From Roseibium album (GTDB lineage: Bacteria; Pseudomonadota; Alphaproteobacteria; Rhizobiales; Stappiaceae), in the NCBI GenBank assembly GCA_001404055.1, contig CXTY01000014.1, positions 663,824 to 727,823 of the forward strand: 64,000 bases of DNA. The letters are read 5' to 3'. Under the pieces are notes generated by a model. That model saw nothing but the letters and a program-made list of their open reading frames with translations. It made no database searches and had not been told where the DNA came from. A program made the position numbers and the translations under genes. Each line of letters starts with the position of its first letter. Within the stretch, counting starts at the first letter, position 1. Of the stretch, positions 33,625-42,828 are shown piece by piece.

Positions 33625-34052
33625 CGAAGTCCATCTTGTGCGCAGTCGATATCACCGACAAAAGCGATAAACTGGTACTGGAAACGGCAAACAAGCTTGC
33701 CAAGCTGGATAACGCCCAATTGGACGTCATCACGGTCGTTCCAAACTTCGGTGTGACGCTCGTCAGTTCCTATTTCGACGAAAACTTTCAAGGCGAGATG
33801 GTCACAAAGACCCAGGAAGCTTTGAAAGGAATGGTCGGCGAGGTGCTTGGCGCAGACCGAAACAAGGACATCCGTCACCTTGTCACCACCGGTTCAATCT
33901 ACGAAGAGATCCTGGAGGCCGCCAGTCAGGCGGGCTCTGATCTCATCGTGATCGGTGCTCACAAACCCGACCTGAAGGAATTCCTGCTCGGCCCCAACGC
34001 CGCACGCGTTGTGCGGCATTCCAAGTGTTCGGTCTATGTCGTGCGCGACTGA
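33621..34052 (+). CDS. Universal stress protein of the TRAP cluster (TeaD-like)
   Basis: A 143-residue UspA-domain protein. Typical elements are the opening KSILCAVDITDKSDKLVLETANKLAK and the nucleotide-binding DLIVIGAHKPDLKEFLLGPNAARVVRHSKCSVYVVR (G-2x-G-9x-G type pattern in variant form). In Halomonas the UspA homologue TeaD is encoded with a TRAP system and regulates its activity by binding ATP; the tight four-base overlap here suggests a similar task. Confidence 0.88.
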   Translation: MTKSILCAVDITDKSDKLVLETANKLAKLDNAQLDVITVVPNFGVTLVSSYFDENFQGEMVTKTQEALKGMVGEVLGADRNKDIRHLVTTGSIYEEILEAASQAGSDLIVIGAHKPDLKEFLLGPNAARVVRHSKCSVYVVRD

Positions 34053-34090
34053 CCAGCCTCGACCGTTCAACGGACGGCGATAAAACAACA

Positions 34091-34120
34091 AAAACGCCCG
34101 GCATTTTTGTCGGGCGTTTT
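34091..34120 (+). terminator. Terminator of the TAXI operon
   Basis: AAAACGCCCG and CGGGCGTTTT form a perfect stem around GCATTTTTGT; the outer A/T pairs and TTTTCTTTATTT make a proper intrinsic terminator for the RpiR-TAXI-UspA transcript. Confidence 0.88.
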
Positions 34121-34300
34121 CTTTATTTGCCAGGGGGTTAACCGTTCCAAAATCCAAACCCATCGTATTTTTACGTTGAAATCCTAGGCAAATGGTAATT
34201 CAATTCCTATCTAATCGTAAGATTGCGATGAGATTTGCTTACAATGCGTATTCCGCCTCGCAACTGCTGTTAACAAAATCTGTTCTGGAGACCCTGTCAT

Positions 34301-35173
34301 ATGAGCGACACTTCCACTTACACGCCGCCAAAAGTCTGGACCTGGGAACAGCCGAGCGGCGGTCAGTTCGCCAGCATTAACAGACCGGTGTCAGGCGCCA
34401 CTCATGAAAAGGATCTGCCGGTTGGCAAACATCCGCTTCAACTCTATTCGCTGGCGACACCAAACGGCGTCAAAGTGACCCTCATGCTGGAAGAGCTCCT
34501 CGCGCTCGGCCATTCAGACGCTGAATATGACGCATGGCTGATCCGCATCAACGAAGGCGAGCAGTTCTCAAGTGGCTTTGTTGGTGCCAATCCCAACTCC
34601 AAGATCCCGGCTTTGGTTGATCACAGCACCGAAACGCCGACCAGAGTGTTTGAATCCGGCTCTATCCTCCTCTACCTGGCAGAAAAATTTGGCGAGTTCC
34701 TGCCCAAAGACGCTGCTGGCCGTGCGGAAGCGCTGAACTGGCTCTTCTGGCAAATGGGTTCTGCTCCTTATCTCGGCGGCGGGTTTGGTCATTTTTATGC
34801 CTATGCGCCGGAGAAATTCCAGTATCCGATTGATCGTTTCACCATGGAAACCAAGCGCCAGCTGGATGTGCTTGAAAAAACTCTGGCAGAACGGCCCTAT
34901 ATCGCCGGCGACGAATACACGATCGCCGACATTGCCATCTTCCCCTGGTACGGCGCTCTTGTGCTTGGCAGGCTTTATGACGCAGCAGAATTCCTTTCTG
35001 TCGGCGACTACAAGCACGTACTGAATTGGGCTGAGAAGATTGATGCCCGTCCTGCGGTTGTTCGAGGCCGGAAGGTCAACAAGGTATGGGGCGACGAATC
35101 TGAACAGGTTGCCGAGCGTCATGCGGCTTCCGACCTTGATGCCGGTCAGGTGTTTGAAACAGCGGCAGAATAA
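34301..35173 (+). CDS. yghU: Glutathione-dependent disulfide-bond oxidoreductase YghU
   Basis: A 290-residue Nu-class glutathione transferase-like enzyme, the size of E. coli YghU. The N-terminal extension TYTPPKVWTWEQPSGGQFASINRPVSGATHE is diagnostic. Then comes a thioredoxin-fold domain with LATPNGVKVTLMLEELL, ANPNSKIPAL and FESGSILLYLAEKF, and the helical domain with GSAPYLGGGFGHFY. The family binds two glutathiones and reduces disulfides or peroxides. Stands alone; a hairpin follows the stop. Confidence 0.92.
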   Translation: MSDTSTYTPPKVWTWEQPSGGQFASINRPVSGATHEKDLPVGKHPLQLYSLATPNGVKVTLMLEELLALGHSDAEYDAWLIRINEGEQFSSGFVGANPNSKIPALVDHSTETPTRVFESGSILLYLAEKFGEFLPKDAAGRAEALNWLFWQMGSAPYLGGGFGHFYAYAPEKFQYPIDRFTMETKRQLDVLEKTLAERPYIAGDEYTIADIAIFPWYGALVLGRLYDAAEFLSVGDYKHVLNWAEKIDARPAVVRGRKVNKVWGDESEQVAERHAASDLDAGQVFETAAE

Positions 35174-35183
35174 ATATTGCAAA

Positions 35184-35215
35184 CAGCAGAAGCTCAATAT
35201 TATGGGCTTCTGCTG
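35184..35215 (+). terminator. Hairpin after yghU
   Basis: CAGCAGAAGC and GCTTCTGCTG pair perfectly around TCAATATTATGG, 10 bases beyond the yghU stop. There is no U-tract, so it may be a 3'-end stabiliser or a Rho-linked terminator. The following bases up to 35428 show nothing else I recognise. Confidence 0.55.
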
Positions 35216-35428
35216 CATGGAACGCGGTCACCAGAATTTTTCTACCTCCGACACACTCGTATTGCGGGGTAAAAAATACCAAATTCGCGATGTTTTAGAG
35301 TATTCCTGTCAAGTTTCATGTGCCGGCACAGTTTCCAATGCTAAAAACCAGTCAGTGCGTTTCCCTATAAGTCACTCATATTTCGCAAGCCGCGATCATT
35401 TACCGCGCAATTCAAGTGCAATCACACC

Positions 35429-35457
35429 TTGTCATAAGTAGTTTTTTCGTTTCTATA
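35429..35457 (+). promoter_or_regulatory. Candidate promoter of pntAB
   Basis: TTGTCA at 35429 and TCTATA at 35452 are separated by 17 bases, a good vegetative-type pair. The transcript would start near 35464 and give a leader of about 100 bases to the pntA ATG. Confidence 0.5.
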
Positions 35458-35561
35458 GTCGCTGCGCTTGCAAAGTCCGGGCGGTAAAGGCGATTTCCTT
35501 TGCCAAGTCGCACGGACACTCCATTCCAGAGGCCACTCCCAGTCATATTTTGGAGCGACAT

Positions 35562-37145
35562 ATGCCAGAAGCCCTCACGATCGGCACACCGAAGGAAACG
35601 TTCCCCGGGGAGGCCCGCGTGGCGCTTACCCCGGAATCGGCAAAACAACTGCAGAAGCTTGGATATAGCTGTCTTGTGCAGAGTGGAGCCGGTGCTGCTG
35701 CCGGTTTTTCAGACAAGGCCTACCAGGACGCCGGTGTCGAGATTGTCAAAACGGCCCCAAGTCTTTGGAAAAAGTCCGATATTGTCACCAAGGTTCGGCA
35801 ACCCAACGAAAAAGAGTTGGGATACCTGAACAAGGACAAGACGCTGATCTCTTTCTTCAATCCTGGCGGAAATGAAGAAGGACTTGAAAAAGCCAAAGCC
35901 AAAGGCGCCAACGTCATTGCCATGGAAATGGTGCCGCGGATCTCGCGCGCACAGAAAATGGATGCACTCAGCTCCATGGCCAATATCGCTGGCTACCGGG
36001 CAGTGATTGAAGCTGGCAATAATTTCGGCCGCTTCTTCACCGGACAGATTACAGCGGCGGGGAAAGTCCCGCCTGCCAAGGTGCTGGTTGTTGGTGCGGG
36101 TGTGGCAGGTCTTGCTGCAGTCGGCACTTCAACTTCTCTTGGCGCCATCACCTATGCCTTCGACGTGCGCCCGGAAGTGGCTGAGCAAGTCGAATCCATG
36201 GGCGCCGAATTTGTCTATCTGGATTTTGAAGAAGAACAGCAGGACGGTGCCTCCTCAGGCGGCTACGCGAGTGTGTCTTCGCCGGAGTTCCGGGAAGCAC
36301 AGCTGGCAAAGTTCCGCGAGCTTGCACCAGAAATCGATATTGTCATCACCACAGCGCTGATCCCGAACCGCCCGGCTCCCAAACTGTGGCTGGAAGACAT
36401 GATCGCGGCGATGAAACCGGGTTCGGTTGTTGTTGACCTTGCAGCAGAACGAGGCGGAAACGCAGAAGGTACTGTACCTGACGAGAAAGTCGTCACCGAC
36501 AACGGTGTCACCATCATCGGCTACACTGACTTCCCCTCCCGGATGGCTGCACAGTCCTCGAGCCTCTACTCCACAAACATTCGACACATGTTGACAGATC
36601 TGACGCCTGAAAAAGACGGTCAGGTCGTCCATGACATGGAAGATGACGTCATTCGCGGCGCGACTGTTGCCTTTGACGGCGAGATAACCTTCCCGCCTCC
36701 CCCACCAAAAATTCAGGCGATCGCGGCCAAGCCCAAGGACAAACCGAAGGAACTGACCGCGGAAGAAAAACGCGCTCAGGAAGTTGCCGCTTTCAAGGAA
36801 CAGACCAAAAAGCACGTCACATTGCTGGGTGTCGGCGGCCTCTTCATGCTTCTGGTCGGTCTGATTGCTCCTGCAAGCTTCATGCAGCATTTCATCGTCT
36901 TCGTGCTTGCGGTCTTCGTTGGCTTCCAGGTGATCTGGAATGTCAGCCACTCGCTGCATACACCACTGATGGCGGTGACCAACGCAATTTCGTCGATCAT
37001 CATTCTCGGTGCTCTGATGCAGATCGGGTCAGGTTCCTATCTGGTGATTGTGCTGGCAGGTGTCTCCGTCTTCATGGCCGGGATCAACATCTTCGGCGGG
37101 TTCCTAGTCACCAGGCGCATGCTCGCCATGTTCCAGAAATCTTAA
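35562..37145 (+). CDS. pntA: NAD(P) transhydrogenase subunit alpha
   Basis: A 527-residue subunit of the proton-translocating transhydrogenase that transfers hydride from NADH to NADP, using the proton gradient. It contains the NAD-binding domain I ([65 protein letters not shown]) and a C-terminal part of domain II with membrane helices ([17 protein letters not shown]). ATG 35562 has TTTTGGAG upstream. It is followed by pntB after 12 bases. The undivided form, with membrane helices on the same chain as in E. coli, contrasts with the split PntAA/PntAB of many alphaproteobacteria. Confidence 0.93.
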   Translation: MPEALTIGTPKETFPGEARVALTPESAKQLQKLGYSCLVQSGAGAAAGFSDKAYQDAGVEIVKTAPSLWKKSDIVTKVRQPNEKELGYLNKDKTLISFFNPGGNEEGLEKAKAKGANVIAMEMVPRISRAQKMDALSSMANIAGYRAVIEAGNNFGRFFTGQITAAGKVPPAKVLVVGAGVAGLAAVGTSTSLGAITYAFDVRPEVAEQVESMGAEFVYLDFEEEQQDGASSGGYASVSSPEFREAQLAKFRELAPEIDIVITTALIPNRPAPKLWLEDMIAAMKPGSVVVDLAAERGGNAEGTVPDEKVVTDNGVTIIGYTDFPSRMAAQSSSLYSTNIRHMLTDLTPEKDGQVVHDMEDDVIRGATVAFDGEITFPPPPPKIQAIAAKPKDKPKELTAEEKRAQEVAAFKEQTKKHVTLLGVGGLFMLLVGLIAPASFMQHFIVFVLAVFVGFQVIWNVSHSLHTPLMAVTNAISSIIILGALMQIGSGSYLVIVLAGVSVFMAGINIFGGFLVTRRMLAMFQKS

Positions 37146-37157
37146 GGGGGCCGAGCG

Positions 37158-38591
37158 ATGGAATTCGGTTTTACAACTGCCGTCTATGTTGTTGCGGCTG
37201 TTCTTTTCATCCTGTCGTTGGGTGGTCTTTCCGGACAGGAAAGCGCAAAACGCGCTGTCTGGTACGGCATCGTCGGCATGGGGCTCGCGATTGCAGCCAC
37301 TCTGATTGGCCCTGGCTCAGGCCTGTGGCTGCTGTCGGTAATCTTGCTCGCAGCCGGTGGCATCATCGGCTATTACGTCGCACAGCGTGTGCAAATGACG
37401 GAAATGCCACAACTTGTGGCCGCGATGCACTCGTTGGTGGGTCTGGCCGCCGTTTTCGTAGGTTTTAACGCCTATATTGAACTTGGTCACGTCATGGCCA
37501 TGGGCCATGAAGAACGCGAGGCTCTGGAAGGTTTTGCTGCAATCCTGGCTCACAAAAGCCCGATCGAACAGTCGATCCTCAGGGTTGAAGTTTTCCTTGG
37601 CGTCTTCATTGGTGCGGTTACCTTCACTGGTTCCGTCATTGCTTTCCTCAAGCTGGCAGGCAAGGTCACTTCAAAGGCTGAGAAACTGCCCGGCGGTCAT
37701 GCTTTGAACGCAGGCGCGGCTGCGCTTAGCGTCATCCTGCTGATCATGTTCCTGAACGGTGCAGGCATCTGGACACTTATCCTGATGACGCTGCTGGCCT
37801 TCTTCATCGGCTATCACCTGATCATGGGTATCGGCGGTGCTGATATGCCGGTGGTGGTTTCGATGCTGAACAGCTACTCGGGCTGGGCCGCTGCAGCAAT
37901 CGGCTTTTCGCTAGGCAACGACCTATTGATCGTTGTCGGCGCACTTGTCGGTTCCTCGGGTGCAATCCTGTCGTACATCATGTGCAAGGCGATGAACCGC
38001 TCGTTCATCTCGGTCATACTTGGTGGCTTCGGCAATACGACCGGTCCTGCCATGGAAGTCGAGGGCGAACAGATTGCGATCGATGCAGACGGTGTTGTTG
38101 CCGCTCTTGAAGATGCAGACAGCGTCATCATCGTTCCTGGTTATGGCATGGCTGTTGCCCAGGCACAGCAGAATGTGGCCGAACTTACCCGGCGTCTTCG
38201 CGCCAAGGGCAAGGAAGTGCGCTTTGCCATCCACCCGGTCGCAGGCCGCCTGCCCGGCCACATGAACGTGCTGTTGGCCGAAGCCAAAGTGCCTTACGAC
38301 ATCGTCATGGAAATGGACGAGATCAACGAGGATTTCCCGGAAACGGATGTCGCGATCATCATTGGATCCAACGACATCGTCAATCCGGCTGCTCAGGAAG
38401 ATCCCAACTCCCCGATTGCCGGCATGCCGGTTCTGGAAGTCTGGAAAGCCAAGCAGGTCTTTGTCTCTAAACGTGGTCAGGGCACCGGGTATTCAGGGAT
38501 CGAAAACCCGCTGTTCTACAAAGAGAACACGCGCATGTTCTATGGTGATGCCAAGGCCAGCCTCGACAAGCTGCTGACACAGATCAGCTGA
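37158..38591 (+). CDS. pntB: NAD(P) transhydrogenase subunit beta
   Basis: A 477-residue subunit with about nine membrane helices that carry the proton path, then the NADP-binding domain III. Typical parts are [23 protein letters not shown] with the conserved His, [16 protein letters not shown]..., and the nucleotide domain [42 protein letters not shown] and [18 protein letters not shown]. It pairs with pntA to make NADPH for biosynthesis and peroxide defence, and follows it directly. Confidence 0.95.
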   Translation: MEFGFTTAVYVVAAVLFILSLGGLSGQESAKRAVWYGIVGMGLAIAATLIGPGSGLWLLSVILLAAGGIIGYYVAQRVQMTEMPQLVAAMHSLVGLAAVFVGFNAYIELGHVMAMGHEEREALEGFAAILAHKSPIEQSILRVEVFLGVFIGAVTFTGSVIAFLKLAGKVTSKAEKLPGGHALNAGAAALSVILLIMFLNGAGIWTLILMTLLAFFIGYHLIMGIGGADMPVVVSMLNSYSGWAAAAIGFSLGNDLLIVVGALVGSSGAILSYIMCKAMNRSFISVILGGFGNTTGPAMEVEGEQIAIDADGVVAALEDADSVIIVPGYGMAVAQAQQNVAELTRRLRAKGKEVRFAIHPVAGRLPGHMNVLLAEAKVPYDIVMEMDEINEDFPETDVAIIIGSNDIVNPAAQEDPNSPIAGMPVLEVWKAKQVFVSKRGQGTGYSGIENPLFYKENTRMFYGDAKASLDKLLTQIS

Positions 38592-38616
38592 TTTCTGTCA
38601 TCATGTTGCAATACGA

Positions 38617-38650
38617 AAAGGCCACCCCGGGAAACCGGGGTGGTCTTTTC
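38617..38650 (+). terminator. Terminator of pntAB
   Basis: GGCCACCCCGG pairs with CCGGGGTGGTC around GAAA with one wobble pair, preceded by AAAA and followed by TTTTCTCTTT. A textbook intrinsic terminator. Confidence 0.9.
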
Positions 38651-38697
38651 TCTTTGGCAATACAGATAAACAAAAATAAGAAAATTGCTTGAGTTTC

Positions 38698-39696
38698 TTA
38701 GGCGCTCAGTCTCTCACCAGACTTGTCAAAATAGTAGGACTTGCCTTCCGAGACAGCTAATTTGAAATCTTGGCCTGCCTCAATTGCATGCTGGCCAAAC
38801 AGGCGTGCGGTGACCTGGTGATCATTGATCATGGCGATAACATTGGTATCTCCACCCAGATGTTCAACATGCCGCACGGTTGCCGATAGTTCACCGCTGT
38901 CAGAAAGATACAGATCTTCCGGCCGGACACCCAATGTACGCTCGTCGCCGTCACTCAGGAGGCCTGCAGGCAGAAAGTTCATCGCGGGTGAGCCAAGGAA
39001 ACCGGCAACAAACTGATTGACCGGATTGTTATAGAGTTCCATCGGGCTGCCGATCTGCTCAACGCGCCCATCACGCAAGACCACGATCTTGTCCGCTAGC
39101 GTCATCGCTTCCGACTGGTCATGTGTCACGTAGATCATGGTGGCTTCAAGCTGACGGTGCAGATTTGCAATCTCCAGCCGCGTGTTCATCCGCAATGCGG
39201 CATCAAGATTTGAAAGAGGTTCGTCAAAAAGAAACAGTTTCGGATGACGGACTATCGCCCGCCCAATTGCAACGCGTTGACGCTGACCGCCTGACAGTTC
39301 TGAGGGGAAGCGGCCGAGGTATTCCTCCAGGTTCAACATGCGCGCAGCTTCAGCAACGCGCTGATCGATTATCTCCTTGCTCTGCCTCTCCTGCTTCAAG
39401 GCAAGCGTCATGTTCTTGCGGACGTTCAGGTGCGGATAGAGCGCATAACTCTGAAACACCATTGCAATGCCACGCTTTGACGGCGGTGTGTGGTTCACAA
39501 TTTCGCCGTCAATGTGGACGTCACCGGAGGTCACATCCTCCAGCCCGGCAATGACACGCAGTAACGTGGACTTTCCGCAACCTGAAGGTCCAACGAAGAC
39601 AACGAACTCACCGTCTTCAACCTCAAGGTTGATATCCTTCAGGACATGAACCTGACCAAAGGATTTGTTTACATTCGTCAGGGTTAGCGCCGTCAT
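38698..39696 (-). CDS. Sugar ABC transporter ATP-binding protein (UgpC/MsmK type)
   Basis: A 332-residue CUT1-type ATPase. Walker A GPSGCGKSTLLRV, signature LSGGQRQRVAIGRA, Walker B LFLFDEPLSNLDA and the His switch YVTHDQSEAMT are all intact, followed by a C-terminal TOBE regulatory domain (TLGVRPEDLYL). Last gene of a five-gene leftward operon; its start overlaps the preceding dehydrogenase gene by four bases. It energises the two permeases encoded upstream. Confidence 0.92.
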   Translation of the reverse strand: MTALTLTNVNKSFGQVHVLKDINLEVEDGEFVVFVGPSGCGKSTLLRVIAGLEDVTSGDVHIDGEIVNHTPPSKRGIAMVFQSYALYPHLNVRKNMTLALKQERQSKEIIDQRVAEAARMLNLEEYLGRFPSELSGGQRQRVAIGRAIVRHPKLFLFDEPLSNLDAALRMNTRLEIANLHRQLEATMIYVTHDQSEAMTLADKIVVLRDGRVEQIGSPMELYNNPVNQFVAGFLGSPAMNFLPAGLLSDGDERTLGVRPEDLYLSDSGELSATVRHVEHLGGDTNVIAMINDHQVTARLFGQHAIEAGQDFKLAVSEGKSYYFDKSGERLSA

Positions 39697-40727
39697 GGCG
39701 TTAGCTCCTCTAGCATGACAGGTTGTCCGGTTCGGATGCTTTCATCGGCAGCAAGGCAAATTGCCAGTGACCGAATTGCGTCCTGCATGTGCCGGTTCAG
39801 ATCGATATCTTCGGTAATCGCGCGCAGCATGAATCCTTGCTCCGCATCGCATAGTTCCTGGTGGCCGGGTTCGCCCGGAAGATCGATGCGTTTGTCGCCG
39901 TCAGGACGGTGAACAAGGAGCCCCCCGACCCTGGTGTGTCCATCGACATCTGAAGAACTTTCCTTGTCGTCATCCACGATGGAAACCGAGCCAGCCGGAG
40001 ATACAACATCTTTCACAAAGAAGGCCGTTTCAGACATCATGGGTCCCCAACCGGCCTCGTACCAGCCGACAGATCCATCATCAAAGATGACCTGAAACTG
40101 TCCGTAGTTGTACATGTCAGGTGCAATCTCGTCAGAAAGACGCAGCCCCATGCCGTGAACTTTCACAGGTTTGGCATCACTGATCTGGCACCAGACATCC
40201 ACATAATGGACGCCGCAGTCGACAATGGGCGACGTGGTCTGCATCAGGGACTTATGTGTTTCCCACTCTGCGCCCGAGCTTTGCTGATTGAGGTTCATAC
40301 GAAACACGTATGGTCCACCTAGCGCCCGTGCTTCCTCTATGAGCCGCACCCAGGAAGGATGATGGCGAAGAATATAACCCACGACGAGTTTCCGGCCGGT
40401 TTCCTCGGCACATGAGACAACGCGTCTTGCATCCTCGACCGTGGTGGCCAGCGGCTTTTCTACGAACACATGTGCGCCCGCCTGCATTGCTGCAACTGCG
40501 TAGTCAGCATGACTATCTGAATAAGTCGCGATCACCACAAGGTCAGGGCGAGCCGTTTCCAGCGCAGACTGGAAATTCGTGAACACCGGATAACCCTTGA
40601 GATCCGGATGTTCAACGCGACCAGACCGGTTGACCAGGCCAACAATTTCCGAGCCTGCGTGTTTGTTGTGCGCCAGCGCATGAGACAGTCCCATGTTCCC
40701 GAGGCCGGCAATCAATACACGGATCAT
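39693..40727 (-). CDS. Gfo/Idh/MocA-family dehydrogenase in a sugar ABC operon
   Basis: A 344-residue NAD(P)-dependent oxidoreductase. N-terminal Rossmann motif VLIAGLGNMGLSHALAHNK, the VIATYSDSHADYA strand and the catalytic-lysine motif VFVEKPLATT around residue 95, followed by VGYILRHHPSW. The C-terminal domain has VDCGVHYVDVWCQIS, with the His that normally aids catalysis. It lies between a permease gene and the ATPase gene, overlapping both by four bases. It probably performs the first oxidation of the sugar or cyclitol taken up by this transporter; the identity of that compound is not visible. Confidence 0.85.
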   Translation of the reverse strand: MIRVLIAGLGNMGLSHALAHNKHAGSEIVGLVNRSGRVEHPDLKGYPVFTNFQSALETARPDLVVIATYSDSHADYAVAAMQAGAHVFVEKPLATTVEDARRVVSCAEETGRKLVVGYILRHHPSWVRLIEEARALGGPYVFRMNLNQQSSGAEWETHKSLMQTTSPIVDCGVHYVDVWCQISDAKPVKVHGMGLRLSDEIAPDMYNYGQFQVIFDDGSVGWYEAGWGPMMSETAFFVKDVVSPAGSVSIVDDDKESSSDVDGHTRVGGLLVHRPDGDKRIDLPGEPGHQELCDAEQGFMLRAITEDIDLNRHMQDAIRSLAICLAADESIRTGQPVMLEELTP

Positions 40728-41563
40728 TTCACCGCTCCGGAGGTAATGCCGCGGATCAACTGGCGGGAAAAGATGACGTATAGAATGAGCACTGGCAGGA
40801 TCGCCATGCTGAGCGCTGACAGTACCGCATTCCAGTCGGTGACAAACTGGCCAATGAAGACCTGACTGCCCAGCGTGAGCGTCTTTGTTTCTTCAGCTGG
40901 CGCCAGGATCAGCGGGAACCACAGATCATTCCAGATCGGGATCATGTTGAACACGGCAACCGTTGCCATGGCAGGACGCACCAGCGGCAGTACCAGCCGG
41001 AAGAAGATTGTGTATTCCGACAGGCCGTCAATACGGCCTGCGTTTTTCAAGTCATCCGAGACCTGCCGCATGAACTCGCTCAGGATGAAGACCGCGAGCG
41101 GCAAGCCCTGCGCGGTATAAACAAGGATCAAGGCCGTCAGGGTATTGACCAACCCGGTTGCCACCATCATTTCCAGGATTGCGACAGTACCGATCCTGAT
41201 CGGGATCATGATGCCCAATGCCAGATAAAGGCCCATGACAAGATTGCCCTTGAACCGGTATTCGCTCAGCGCAAAGGCTGCCATGGCACCGAACAGAAGA
41301 ATGAAGGTCAGCGATACGACTGTGACAATCATCGAGTTCTGGAAATAGAGGAAGAAATCCCCCTGTTTCATGACTGTTTGGTAGCCGATCATGGAGAAGG
41401 TGTCGGCACCGGGTAATGCCAACGGCTCGCGGAAGATCGCCTTACGGGTTTTGAAACTGTTGATCAGAATGACGAAAACCGGAAACAGGGCAATGAGCGT
41501 GTAAAGGATCAATGCCCCATGCATCGCGGCTTTGTTCAGCGGGTTGGAACGTGCTTGGTTCAT
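40724..41563 (-). CDS. Sugar ABC transporter permease (MalG-like)
   Basis: A 279-residue inner-membrane permease of the binding-protein-dependent CUT1 class, with about six helices. The EAA loop is seen in ELMRQVSDDLKNAGRIDGLSEYTIFFRLVLPLVRPAM, which docks the ATPase. ATG 41563 is preceded by GGGGAGGGAAG and placed 14 bases after the other permease stop, so I prefer it to an upstream start. Acts as a heterodimer with the neighbour. Confidence 0.9.
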   Translation of the reverse strand: MNQARSNPLNKAAMHGALILYTLIALFPVFVILINSFKTRKAIFREPLALPGADTFSMIGYQTVMKQGDFFLYFQNSMIVTVVSLTFILLFGAMAAFALSEYRFKGNLVMGLYLALGIMIPIRIGTVAILEMMVATGLVNTLTALILVYTAQGLPLAVFILSEFMRQVSDDLKNAGRIDGLSEYTIFFRLVLPLVRPAMATVAVFNMIPIWNDLWFPLILAPAEETKTLTLGSQVFIGQFVTDWNAVLSALSMAILPVLILYVIFSRQLIRGITSGAVK

Positions 41564-41577
41564 CGACTTCCCTCCCC

Positions 41578-42492
41578 TTAAAGCTGGTATCTGCGCATCC
41601 GGGTCTGGATGCCGAAGAGATAAATACAAACACCGACCAGGATGATTGCGAACATCGCACTTGCGATCGCGGATCCCATGTAGGGGTCACCCAGTTGAAG
41701 CTGAAAGCCGAAGAAAGTTCGGTACATGAAAGTTCCCAGGATATCGGTCGAGAAATTCGGACCTGCAAGCGCTCCTTGAGAGGTATAGATCAGGTCAAAA
41801 GCGTTGAAGTTGCCGACAAAGGTCAGGATCGAGATAATCCCGATTGACGGTAGGATTAACGGCAGCTTGATTTTCCAGAACGCTGACGTCCCGGTAATGC
41901 CGTCGATCTCACCAGCCTCCAGTATCTCCTCCGGAATGGACAAGAGCGCGGCATAAATCAACATCATCGGTATGCCGACAAATTGCCAGACAGATACTAA
42001 CGCCAGCGTTGTCAGGGCATACTCTTCCTTGCCAAGCCAGGGGGCAAACAACGACTTCAGCCCGACCGCGTCCAACATTGACGGCGCAATGCCCCATATC
42101 GGTGACAGGATCAGCTTCCAGGCGAAACCGACAATCACGAAAGACAAGATCGTCGGAATGAAAATGGCCGATCGGTAAAATGCTGCGAACCGAAGTCTCG
42201 GATGGCTCAGGATAGCTGCAAGAGCGATGCCGATCGGGTTTTGAACCACCATGTGGATCAAGAAGAACCAGAAGTTATTGCCCAGAGCATTCCAGAACTG
42301 ATCCGCCCATATCGGGTTTCCAAGCAGTGTGTAGAAATTCTCCAGGCCGACAAAAACACGCTCCTGGTCAATCTTGCTGTAGAGCGCAAGACGCAGGGTG
42401 TTGAACAGCGGAAAAATCATGACTGCCGTGTAAACAAAGACTGCGGGGGCCAGAAACGCGAGAATGTGCCAGCGGAAACGAGGCTTGCTCAT
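41578..42492 (-). CDS. Sugar ABC transporter permease (MalF-like)
   Basis: A 304-residue inner-membrane permease with about six helices. The EAA motif is EEILEAGEIDGITGTSAFWKIKLPLILPSI. Opening KPRFRWHILAFLAPAVFVYTAVMIFPLFNTL is typical for UgpA/MalF relatives. It is the first permease gene of the operon and is separated from the binding-protein gene by 336 bases that contain two hairpins. Confidence 0.9.
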   Translation of the reverse strand: MSKPRFRWHILAFLAPAVFVYTAVMIFPLFNTLRLALYSKIDQERVFVGLENFYTLLGNPIWADQFWNALGNNFWFFLIHMVVQNPIGIALAAILSHPRLRFAAFYRSAIFIPTILSFVIVGFAWKLILSPIWGIAPSMLDAVGLKSLFAPWLGKEEYALTTLALVSVWQFVGIPMMLIYAALLSIPEEILEAGEIDGITGTSAFWKIKLPLILPSIGIISILTFVGNFNAFDLIYTSQGALAGPNFSTDILGTFMYRTFFGFQLQLGDPYMGSAIASAMFAIILVGVCIYLFGIQTRMRRYQL

Positions 42493-42634
42493 GTTCAGAG
42501 CCCTTCAAGGTTTGATTGAAGCATTCTGCTGGAGTCGATTTGCTTCAAGGCCAAGGGATTTGCCGAGGACCGTGCTGGCTGCACGGTCAAGGCGAAGCTC
42601 GACTGCCTTGGATCAAATCGACCCTGCCCTTCGG

Positions 42635-42734
42635 GTTTGTGTCCGGCGAATACCTGCTTTGTCACGCCGCTTGCCCATAGCCCCGCTATGAGCTGCGCGC
42701 CACTCCGCGCAGGTCCCGTCGCCGGACGACAAAC
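42635..42734. repeat. Long inverted-repeat element between transporter genes
   Basis: GTTTGTGTCCGGCGA at 42635-42649 is mirrored by TCGCCGGACGACAAAC at 42719-42734 with one extra base. Inside are further complementary pieces, ACCTGC at 42652 with GCAGGT at 42709, and CATAG-ccccg-CTATG near 42676. The whole would fold into one branched hairpin of about 100 nucleotides. It is not a known terminator and may be a dispersed structured repeat. Confidence 0.5.
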
Positions 42735-42781
42735 AGAATGTTTAAATCTAGCCATGAAGGGCTTTAACTCCGGTCAAGAGA

Positions 42782-42809
42782 TCCCGGACGAGCGATTGCC
42801 CGTCCGGGA
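42782..42809 (-). terminator. Hairpin downstream of the binding-protein gene
   Basis: TCCCGGACG and CGTCCGGGA pair perfectly around AGCGATTGCC, 19 bases past the binding-protein stop (which lies at 42829). There is no U-tract. It probably slows transcription or protects the binding-protein mRNA, giving more binding protein than permease. Confidence 0.55.
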
Positions 42810-42828
42810 AAGGTACGTTGTCAGGAGA

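Noticed and set aside
42495..42755. 86-codon minus-strand frame over the long hairpin between transporter genes
   Set aside because: The frame is explained by the inverted-repeat element and has no ribosome site or signal; treated as a repeat.
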